Origin: Rubrivivax sp.
GTDB taxonomy: Bacteria > Pseudomonadota > Gammaproteobacteria > Burkholderiales > Burkholderiaceae_C
Assembly (NCBI GenBank): GCA_027484825.1
Contig: JAIXSE010000033.1
Location: 1-64,000 of the forward strand
Reading direction: 5' to 3'
DNA: 64,000 bases
The translations under genes were made by a program, and so were the position numbers. Under the pieces are notes generated by a model. The model had not been told where the DNA came from and did not search any database. It was given only the letters and a program-made list of their open reading frames with translations. Position 1 is the stretch's first letter; every line of letters begins with the position of its first letter. Positions 28,502-35,539 of the stretch are shown piece after piece.

Positions 28502-29376
28502 GACTTCGAACGCAGCTCGGAATAGAGATAGGGCACCACGATGGCCGCGATGGTCGCCAGCATCATGGTGGCGCTGGCGGCGCCCAGGCCGATCTGGCCG
28601 CGCGAGAACGCCATGGTGTACATGAAGGTCGCGGGCAGGTCGGTGGCATAACCAGGGCCGCCGGCGGTCAGCGCGATCACCAGGTCGAAGCTCTTGATGG
28701 CGATGTGGGCCACCACCATGACGGTGGAGAAGAACACCGGACGCAGCGTCGGGATGAGGATGCGCCAGTAGATGCGACCCAGGGACGCGCCGTCCACCTG
28801 CGCCGCCTTGATGATGGAGTCGTCAATGCCGCGCAGACCGGCCAGGAACAGCGCCATCACAAAACCGGACGACTGCCAGATACCAGCGAGCACCACGCAA
28901 TACAGCGCATGGTCCGGGTCCACCAGCCAGTCGAAGCGGAAGCTCTCGAAGCCCCAGGACTGCACCAGATGCTCGATGCCCAGGCCCGGGTTCAGGATCC
29001 ACTTCCAGGCCGTGCCGGTCACGATGAACGACAGGGCCATCGGATACAGATAGATGGTGCGCAGCGCACCTTCGGCACGGATCTTCTGGTCCAGCAGGAT
29101 GGCCAGCAGCAGGCCCAGGGCGGTGGTGCCGCCGATGAACAGCACGCCGAAGATGCCGAGGTTGGTCAGGGCCGTCCACCACCGTTCGTTGTCGAACAGG
29201 GCGCGGTACTGGTCCAGACCGACGAATTCGTAATTGGGCAGCAGCCGTGAGGCGGACAGCGACAAATAGCCGTTCCAGGCCATCAGCCCATAAATGAAGA
29301 GGAAGGACAGGAGGAAGGTGGGCGCCACCACCAGCTTGGGAAGCCAGGGGCTGCGCGGGGCTCTAGAGGCGGACAT
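28498..29376 (-). CDS. sugar ABC transporter permease (MalF type)
   Basis: 292 residues, six predicted membrane helices, EAA loop IIKAAQVDGASLGRIYWRIL. It pairs with the MalG-type permease. The start chosen, ATG 29376 (MSASRAPRSPWLPKLVV), gives the usual short N-terminus before the first helix; the upstream part of the frame lies in the gap after the binding-protein gene and is unlikely to be translated. Confidence 0.9.
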   Translation of the reverse strand: MSASRAPRSPWLPKLVVAPTFLLSFLFIYGLMAWNGYLSLSASRLLPNYEFVGLDQYRALFDNERWWTALTNLGIFGVLFIGGTTALGLLLAILLDQKIRAEGALRTIYLYPMALSFIVTGTAWKWILNPGLGIEHLVQSWGFESFRFDWLVDPDHALYCVVLAGIWQSSGFVMALFLAGLRGIDDSIIKAAQVDGASLGRIYWRILIPTLRPVFFSTVMVVAHIAIKSFDLVIALTAGGPGYATDLPATFMYTMAFSRGQIGLGAASATMMLATIAAIVVPYLYSELRSKS

Positions 29377-29499
29377 GCTGGGCGGCGGGTACTGCTTGGG
29401 GGGACGGGAAGGAGCCAGGCATTCCGGGGGAAGCTGGCCCCGAAGGGCAATGTGCCGACGAAAAACGGGGCGACTCCTCACGGAGCCGCCCCATGCGGC

Positions 29500-30756
29500 T
29501 TACTTCGTCTTCGCAGCGGCCACCAGGCGGCTCTGGGCCTCCTTGGCGGTCATCTTGTCGCTGTTCCAGAACTGGCTCACGACGTCCTTCATCGCGCCTT
29601 CAGCAGCGGCCGGGACGGCCATGCCATGGGCGATGGAGGGCACCAGGGTGCCGGCCTTGGCATCAGCGGCGAAGTCCGCGGCGGACTGCTTGGCGCAGTC
29701 GTCGAACTTGTCCATCTTCATGCCGGTGCGGACCGGGATCGAGCCTTTGTTCAGGTTGAACAGTTCCTGGAATTCCGGCGACATGATCGCCGTGGCCAGG
29801 TCCTGCTGCGCCTTCTCATTGGCCGTGTTCTTCAGCTTGAACATCGCGAACGAGTCAATGTTGAAGGTGTAGGCCTTGGCCGAGCCGGGGGCGGCGGTGC
29901 ACAGGAAGTCCTTGCCCGGGGTCTTGCCCGCGGCCATGAACTCGCCCTTGGCCCAGTCACCCATCAGCTGCATGCCGGCTTCGCCCTTGATCACCATGGC
30001 GGTGGCCAGGTTCCAGTCACGGCCCGGGGCGTTCTTGTCGGTGTAGTCCTTGATGCGCTTGAAGGTGGTCAGCACCTTCTCCATCTCGGGGCCTTGCAGC
30101 GTGGCTGCGTCCAGCTGGACCAGGGCCTTCTTGTAGAAGTCCACGCCGCCCAGGCCGATGGCCACGGCTTCGAACGTGGTGAAGTCCTGCCAGTTCTGGC
30201 CACCGTGGGCCACCGGGATGATGCCGGCCTTCTTCAGCGCTTCGGCGGTGGTGAAGAACTCGTCCCAGGTGGTGGGCACCTTGGCATTGGCCTTCTTCAG
30301 CGCCTCAGGGTTGATCCACAGCCAGTTCACGCGGTGCACGTTGACCGGTGCGGCGATGTAGTGGCCCTTGTACTTCATGATGTTGGCCACCACCGGCGGG
30401 ATCACTTCGTCCCACTTGCCGGCTGCCGCCACGCTGTCGATGTTGGTCAGCACGCCTTCAGCGGCCCATTCCTGCAGGGACGGGCCCTTGATCTGGGCAG
30501 CGGCCGGGGCATTGCCCGACACCACGCGCGACTTCAGCACGGTCATGGCGGAGTCGCCGCCGCCGCCGGCCACGGCGAAGTCCTTCCAGGTGTGACCTTG
30601 CTTTTGCAGCTGGGCCTTCAGGGCGGAAGCCGCCTTGGCCTCGCCGCCGCTGGTCCACCAGTGCAGCACTTCGACTTCACCGGCGTGGGCCGCGCCGGCA
30701 CCCGCCAGGACCGCGACCAGGGCCGTGGCCTTTGCGAGTTGCTTGAGCTTCATCAT
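29500..30756 (-). CDS. periplasmic sugar-binding protein (glucose/mannose ABC type)
   Basis: 418 residues. A signal peptide (MMKLKQLAKATALVAVLAGA, then GAAHA) precedes a mature protein starting GEVEVLHWWTSGGEAKA, the pattern of family 1 sugar-binding proteins such as Pseudomonas GtsA. It captures sugar in the periplasm for the two permeases. The ATG at 30756 has AAGGAG at ideal spacing. A gap of about 120 bases to the first permease gene allows for partial termination, which usually gives more binding protein than permease. Confidence 0.9.
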   Translation of the reverse strand: MMKLKQLAKATALVAVLAGAGAAHAGEVEVLHWWTSGGEAKAASALKAQLQKQGHTWKDFAVAGGGGDSAMTVLKSRVVSGNAPAAAQIKGPSLQEWAAEGVLTNIDSVAAAGKWDEVIPPVVANIMKYKGHYIAAPVNVHRVNWLWINPEALKKANAKVPTTWDEFFTTAEALKKAGIIPVAHGGQNWQDFTTFEAVAIGLGGVDFYKKALVQLDAATLQGPEMEKVLTTFKRIKDYTDKNAPGRDWNLATAMVIKGEAGMQLMGDWAKGEFMAAGKTPGKDFLCTAAPGSAKAYTFNIDSFAMFKLKNTANEKAQQDLATAIMSPEFQELFNLNKGSIPVRTGMKMDKFDDCAKQSAADFAADAKAGTLVPSIAHGMAVPAAAEGAMKDVVSQFWNSDKMTAKEAQSRLVAAAKTK

Positions 30757-30835
30757 TTGCTTTGTCTCCTTGTGAGAGGGAGGATTCGTCGACAGCCAGG
30801 GCTGAGGGCGAGTCAGGTGCGTCGGCGGTGGCCGA

Positions 30836-32020
30836 TCAGAACCACATTTCGACCTGGGCGCCAACGCTGGTGCCCGAGGTCTTGTCTTCGAAGTTCACGT
30901 TGTTCGTCACGTTGCCGGCGGCACGGTTCCACTTGGCATGGGTCACGTACAGACGGAACTCAGGACGGTCCATCAGCGCGGGGCCGACCGACAGCGTGGG
31001 GGCGAACGTCAGCTTGGTCAAGCGGGCGGTCTGGCCACCATCAGGCTTGTACTGGGACACGCCAGCTTCGGTCAGCAGCTTGAAGTTGCGGGTGACGGCG
31101 TAGGAGACGCGACCACCGACGGAGCCCGACTTCGTGGCCACGCCCTGGTTGTCCTTCTCGTGTGCATACAGCACCATGGCCATGCCGCCCCAGGCGCCCT
31201 GTTGCCAGTTCACCGATTCCACCACACGGTACTTCTTGGCGGCGGAGGTGTCGGTCAGGTTGCCGAAGTTGGAGTTCAGGCCGGTGGAGCCTTGCGCGTA
31301 TTGCAGCCAGATCACGTTGTTCAGGCCGGTGCCGAACATGTTTTCCTGCTCATGCTTGAAGGTCAGGCCCCAACCGTTGGTGCCGCCTGCAAACTGGCCC
31401 TTGGTGACCGTGCCGAAGACGCTCAGCTTGCCGCCGTCATTGACGGCTGCGTCCACGTATTCCACGTTGCCGCGGTGGCCAGGACGCTCGTTGGAGTCCT
31501 TGTCGGTCTTGTAGTAGGCCACGCCCAGCTTGCCCGGGCCCAGGCCGGTGAAGCCCTTGGCGCCGGCGCCCACGCCCACCATTTCGGTGAAGTAGGTGTC
31601 CACGATGTGCACGTCACCACGACGGCCGCGTTCCTTGCCGATCCAGAAGGTGGCTTCAGGAGCGATGTCGAAGCCCTTGGCTTCGGCAAACATCTGCGCG
31701 ACGTCCCAGTCACCCTTGGTGCGGTCGGTGGAGCCGTCGTAGTAGTCGGTCATCAAGGTGACCTTGTATTCCACGCCGTCCTTCTTGAAGCCTTGGGCCA
31801 GCTGGAATTCACCGTAGAAATCGCACTCGTTGCCCAGGCGGTACTTCATGCCCTGGGTGCCACCGTTCAGCGCATAGCACGAACGGGAAGTGCCATTGGA
31901 AGTCAGGCCGGGGCCGGCGCGGAAGTAGCCGGTCCAGTCCAGCGCCTGGGAGGCGCCAGCAGCCATCAGCAGACCGATGGCCAGGGGGATTTGTTTGTAC
32001 GCGTGAGCAATGCGAGTCAT
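30836..32020 (-). CDS. LamB-type maltoporin/carbohydrate porin
   Basis: 394 residues. A signal peptide (MTRIAHAYKQIPLAIGLLMA) is followed by ALDWTGYFRAGPGLTSNGTS, typical of the first strands of LamB, and the protein ends in the aromatic VEMWF motif of outer-membrane barrels. LamB-type porins let maltodextrins and other sugars cross the outer membrane. First gene of the operon; a 79-base gap separates it from the binding-protein gene. The ATG at 32020 has GGAGA upstream. Although Pseudomonas glucose systems use OprB, here a LamB-family porin holds that position. Confidence 0.88.
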   Translation of the reverse strand: MTRIAHAYKQIPLAIGLLMAAGASQALDWTGYFRAGPGLTSNGTSRSCYALNGGTQGMKYRLGNECDFYGEFQLAQGFKKDGVEYKVTLMTDYYDGSTDRTKGDWDVAQMFAEAKGFDIAPEATFWIGKERGRRGDVHIVDTYFTEMVGVGAGAKGFTGLGPGKLGVAYYKTDKDSNERPGHRGNVEYVDAAVNDGGKLSVFGTVTKGQFAGGTNGWGLTFKHEQENMFGTGLNNVIWLQYAQGSTGLNSNFGNLTDTSAAKKYRVVESVNWQQGAWGGMAMVLYAHEKDNQGVATKSGSVGGRVSYAVTRNFKLLTEAGVSQYKPDGGQTARLTKLTFAPTLSVGPALMDRPEFRLYVTHAKWNRAAGNVTNNVNFEDKTSGTSVGAQVEMWF

Positions 32021-32046
32021 GTTTGAGTCTCCGTGTGAGGCCGCAA

Positions 32047-32071
32047 AACGACACTCCGGGTGCGTGTCGTT
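32047..32071 (-). promoter_or_regulatory. stem-loop in the porin 5' leader
   Basis: A perfect eight-base inverted repeat (AACGACAC at 32047-32054 and GTGTCGTT at 32064-32071) lies 27 bases before the porin start codon, inside the predicted untranslated leader. It could stabilise the mRNA or be a small-RNA or protein target. Confidence 0.45.
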
Positions 32072-32127
32072 AAGCAGGCGTTTATCTTTCTTGCATGCGG
32101 GGCGCACTTTAATTTTCCTTTAATGAA

Positions 32128-32133
32128 ACTATA
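32128..32133 (-). promoter_or_regulatory. candidate -10 element of the porin operon
   Basis: Read leftward this is TATAGT, a good sigma-70 -10 hexamer in the only AT-rich patch upstream of the porin. The hexamer 17 bases upstream (AAAACC) is a poor -35, which fits a promoter that needs an activator, in line with the phased repeats further upstream. Predicted start of transcription about 32121. Confidence 0.4.
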
Positions 32134-32253
32134 TTGGTGCTTACCACTATGGTTTTTGGGCGGTACGCGCCGGGTTCTCCCCCTCCTGGGGCACCCTGCG
32201 CCTCAATGCGGGGCACCCCTGCCACGGCGGGCCGCAGCAGGCGTCCTCCCTCC

Positions 32254-32282
32254 ATTCAGCTGATGTTCAGCTTTCATTCAGG
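32254..32282 (-). promoter_or_regulatory. three 11-bp-phased direct repeats, candidate response-regulator sites
   Basis: TTCAG occurs at 32255-32259, 32266-32270 and 32277-32281, exactly 11 bases apart, each preceded by A or G in (A/G)TTCAG. OmpR-family regulators bind direct repeats at about 11-bp spacing. The sites lie about 120 bases upstream of the candidate porin -10 element and downstream of the adjacent two-component genes, making the TctD-like regulator the natural candidate. Confidence 0.55.
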
Positions 32283-32581
32283 AATGTCGCATCGGGGGTG
32301 GGGAGGGCAGGTGGCGTGCCCGGTCGTTCCAGCGAACTGGAAGTTTTGGCGGATGGCCCCGCCACGTCCGCGTTTCCGTGGGGTGAGCGCTGCGAGCCAG
32401 CAGTCCGCGAGACGGGGCGACGCTGCTGCGCAATGGCGTCAGTGGCGCGCTAAATCACCAGGACTTCCGCGCGTTTTGACGGAAGAAACCGCATGGAACC
32501 GGGACGGCGTACAAGACAGCGCCTTTCCACTCAACCCCCCTGTCGCAGCCGCCGTCTGTTGCAAAAGCTGACCGACGTTGC

Positions 32582-34009
32582 CTAGACGGCCATGGCGGCC
32601 GGCAATCGGACGATCACCTGCAGCCCGTGCGGCGACAGATTCCGGGCTTCCACGCTTCCCGCGTGTCGCTCCACGATCTCTTTCACGATGGACAGGCCCA
32701 GCCCGCAGCCGTTGCCTTCCTGCGTGCCGCGGAAGAATCGCTCGAACACCTTGTCCTCGATATCCGGGGCCAGACCGGGGCCGTTGTCGGACACCGTGAG
32801 CATCACCTGGCCAGGGAATTGTGGCGAGCGGGCGACATGCACCGTGACCGCAGCGCCACGCCCGGCATACCGGATGGCGTTGTCCACGATGTTCACCAGC
32901 GCCTCGCGCAGCAGCAGGTGGATGCCCATCACCTCAATCGCGGGGGACGGTTCCTCGTCCTCCTCGAAGCCCAGGTCGACCTGCTGCTGCAGCGCCCGGG
33001 GCACCATCTCGGCAGTCGCTTCGCGGGCCAGCCGCACCAGGTCCAGGCGGGTCAGGGGCTGCCGGGTGACGGACTCCGGCTCGGTGCGGGCCAGGGCCAG
33101 CAGCTGATTGACCAGATGGGCACTGCGCGTGGCGCTCTCATGCACCCGGGCCAGGCGGGTGGTGAGCGGCCCGGGCGGCGCCTCGGCCAGTGCCAGCTCG
33201 CTCTGGCTTTTGAGGCCAGCCAGCGGGGTGCGCAGCTGATGGGCGGCGTCGCTGATGAACCGGCGCTGGCCCTGCACGTTGTGCCGCACCGATTCCAACA
33301 GGTCGTTGATGGCCTGGGCCAGCGAGCGCAGCTCCTGCGGGGCGGCATCCAGCTCGATCGGCCGCAGGTCATTGGGCTTGCGCCCTTCCACCAGGCGGCG
33401 CAGGCGGCTGATGGGTGCCAGACCCGCGCCGACGCCGGCCCACACAATCATGCTCATCAGCACGATCAGCAGCGACAGCGGCAGCATGGTGTCGATCAGC
33501 AGGCGACGGAACAGCAGCTCCCGGTTGGCACTGGAGCGGGCCACCTGCACCAGCATCATCTGCTGGGCCCGGGGGTCGTCGCCGAACTGCAGATACAGCG
33601 CGGCCACCCGCACCGGGGCCTGCTGGGTGCCGCCGTCCGGATCTTCCAGGTTGCCGTCATAAAAGCGCGCCTCTCCCAGCGGCGGGCTGGCCGGTGTGGC
33701 GGGCGGACTGGGAAGGTTGCGGTTGCCCAGAATGAATTTGCCGGGCGGGGAGCTCACCGTGTAGAGCAGTTTGTCGCTGGGGTCCGCCTCCAGCACGTCC
33801 TGCGCGGCGCGCGGGAAGTCGATCAGCAGGCCGTTGCCCATCGGCTTGACCTGGCGGGAGAGGGACCGCACCGCCTGGGCCAGCGTGGCGTCCACCGCTT
33901 CGTTGGCATACCGGCCGGCCAGTCGGTAGCTGAAGAGGGCGCCGGCCAGCCACAGCACGAGCTGGGGCAACAGCAGCCACAGCAGCAGTTGGCGCTTGAG
34001 GGAATACAT
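32582..34009 (-). CDS. TctE-like sensor histidine kinase
   Basis: 475 residues. Membrane helix 1 (about 8-28) and helix 2 (about 172-195) bracket a periplasmic 2CSK_N-type sensor region. After them come a HAMP-like stretch, the phospho-accepting His in RRFISDAAHQLRTPLAGLKS, N box (REALVNIVDNAIRYA), G1 (VSDNGPGLAPDIEDKVFERF) and G2 (GCGLGLSIVKEIVERH). It resembles TctE/QseC-type kinases. It lies 12 bases after the response-regulator gene, and the sugar porin operon follows, so the signal may be a sugar or organic acid; that is inference. Confidence 0.88.
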   Translation of the reverse strand: MYSLKRQLLLWLLLPQLVLWLAGALFSYRLAGRYANEAVDATLAQAVRSLSRQVKPMGNGLLIDFPRAAQDVLEADPSDKLLYTVSSPPGKFILGNRNLPSPPATPASPPLGEARFYDGNLEDPDGGTQQAPVRVAALYLQFGDDPRAQQMMLVQVARSSANRELLFRRLLIDTMLPLSLLIVLMSMIVWAGVGAGLAPISRLRRLVEGRKPNDLRPIELDAAPQELRSLAQAINDLLESVRHNVQGQRRFISDAAHQLRTPLAGLKSQSELALAEAPPGPLTTRLARVHESATRSAHLVNQLLALARTEPESVTRQPLTRLDLVRLAREATAEMVPRALQQQVDLGFEEDEEPSPAIEVMGIHLLLREALVNIVDNAIRYAGRGAAVTVHVARSPQFPGQVMLTVSDNGPGLAPDIEDKVFERFFRGTQEGNGCGLGLSIVKEIVERHAGSVEARNLSPHGLQVIVRLPAAMAV

Positions 34010-34021
34010 ACTGGGGGCGGG

Positions 34022-34699
34022 TCAGGGGCGTTCCAGCTCCAGCAGGTAGCCCAGACCGCGCACCGTGCGGATGGCCACCTGGGCGCCTTCGAGCTTGCGG
34101 CGCAGGCGGTGGATATACACCTCCACCGCATTGTTGCCTCCCACCGTGTCCGCGCCCCGCTCGCCGGACCAGACCTGGTTGATCTGCTCCTTGGTGATCA
34201 CCCGCCCCTGATGGGTGAGCAGCAGGTCCAGCAGATCGAATTCACGGGGGCTCAACTCCAGCATCTCCCCGCGGACCTCGGCGGAGCGGGTCTCCCGCTG
34301 CAGGCTGAGCTGACCCAGCTCATGGCCGGCCTTGATGGCGCGGCTGCGACGCATCAGGGCCCGCAGACGGGCCTCCAGCTCGGGAAAGTCGAAGGGTTTG
34401 GTGAGGTAGTCGTCCGCGCCGGCATTCAAGCCCGCCACGCGGTCTTCCAGGCTGTCCAGCGCCGTCAGGATCAGCACCGGCAGCGAAGCGTCATGCTGAC
34501 GCAGCTGGCGCAGCACCTGCAGCCCATCCACCATCGGCAGGCCCAGGTCCAGCACCACCACGTCAAAGGCCTGTTTGGCCAGCAGGTACTGCGCCACGGC
34601 CCCGTTGGGCGCATGTTCAACAGTGAATCCACTGGCGCGCATCTGCTCGCACAGGGCATCCGCCAGGAGGGCATCGTCTTCGGCCAGCAGCAGGTTCAT
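34022..34699 (-). CDS. TctD-like OmpR-family response regulator
   Basis: 225 residues. Receiver: acidic pair in LLLAEDDALL, phospho-accepting Asp in DVVVLDLGLPMVDGL, Thr/Lys in LILTALDS ... DDYLTKPFDFPEL. Winged helix: LSPREFDLLDLLLTHQGRVI and VEVYIHRLRRKLEGAQVAIR. It forms an operon with the TctE-like kinase. The ATG at 34699 starts at the receiver domain; the frame upstream is not part of the gene. The likely target is the adjacent porin operon with 11-bp-spaced repeats. Confidence 0.9.
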   Translation of the reverse strand: MNLLLAEDDALLADALCEQMRASGFTVEHAPNGAVAQYLLAKQAFDVVVLDLGLPMVDGLQVLRQLRQHDASLPVLILTALDSLEDRVAGLNAGADDYLTKPFDFPELEARLRALMRRSRAIKAGHELGQLSLQRETRSAEVRGEMLELSPREFDLLDLLLTHQGRVITKEQINQVWSGERGADTVGGNNAVEVYIHRLRRKLEGAQVAIRTVRGLGYLLELERP

Positions 34700-35539
34700 G
34701 GGCTTGGTGTCATCAGGCGCCCCGTCCTGGGGCGGCGGAATGTTAGCGTGCTTATGGGCCCGGGCGCCGAACGCACCGCGCGCAGGCATTTGGGCGCGTT
34801 CGGGTGGGTTTGGGCGATATTCGCCGGCGGGCTTCGGCAATCCATCACAGGTTCCGGTTCAGGCGGGCTGTCGGCGGCGAGCGGACAGCGGCATCATGCC
34901 AGCGTGGCCCTGAGCAGGTGGGGCCGCACCGAGGACCTGCGTCCCGCCCGGCCCCTTCGCCCGGCGACGCGTCCCGGCCACGGACCTGCTTCTCAGGGCC
35001 GCCATCGGATTCGTTCCGGACCCCCTCTGGACTTTTCAAGTGGACTTCAAACAACTGCTCTGGCGCGTGGTCTATACCAAGAACGCCAACCTTCACAGCG
35101 GCGCTTTCTGCGCCGGGCCATGGCATCCGGACCGGGACCATGTGGAGCGCTGCGCCGCCGTGCTGCGTGCACGACAACTGGATGTCGGCGTTCAAAGCAA
35201 TCAGCAGGCGCAGAAGAATGCGAGCTCCTGGAACGGCATGAGCTGAAGTGGTACTTTTTCGTACGCCTTTTGGGATGCGCATACTCGTTGGCATGCAGCG
35301 CCAATCGGGCTAAGGCGCTGAGCGCACCGCTCACCCACTGTTTCTCTCCTTCGCACACCGCGCCCTCGGGAACGCCCCAGGTCCGCTGGACGATGTCATG
35401 GAGCACCCTTAGACTCGCGCCGACTTTCGTGACTCCCTCCGGCGCGAGGGCCGGTGACGTTGATCGTGCAGCGCCGTGGCCGGCCGCAGCCTTGTCTGCG
35501 GCGGGCTTCCAAGAGGACCCCCAACGAGGGCGATCAGAA
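34700..35539. other. long divergent intergenic region
   Basis: 840 bases between the leftward response-regulator gene and the rightward ATPase regulator. One possible small gene (35040-35246) is listed separately. The remaining frames on both strands are poorly supported: no ribosome sites, no recognisable proteins. Both divergent promoters should lie here, but I cannot point to clear hexamers. Confidence 0.45.
35040..35246 (+). CDS. possible small hypothetical protein
   Basis: A 68-residue frame starting with GTG (MDFKQLLWRVVYTKNANLHS ...). Composition is protein-like rather than Arg/Pro/Ala junk, but there is no strong ribosome site and no family is recognised. It lies in a long divergent intergenic region. 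Treat as a low-confidence gene. Confidence 0.25.
   Translation: MDFKQLLWRVVYTKNANLHSGAFCAGPWHPDRDHVERCAAVLRARQLDVGVQSNQQAQKNASSWNGMS

Larger units (their letters stand above)
32083..32581. other. intergenic stretch between the kinase gene and the porin
   Basis: Apart from the candidate -10 element and phased repeats listed separately, no gene is supported in this stretch. The open frames here are GC-driven and have no ribosome site. It should hold the full control region of the porin operon. No obvious terminator follows the kinase stop at 32582. Confidence 0.5.

Noticed and set aside
32627-35539. A very long plus-strand frame running into the ATPase regulator gene from the left
   Set aside because: It lies antisense to the kinase and response-regulator genes, has Gln/Arg/His-rich junk composition and no domain. 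Recognisable protein starts only at the GTG 35540, which has its own ribosome site.
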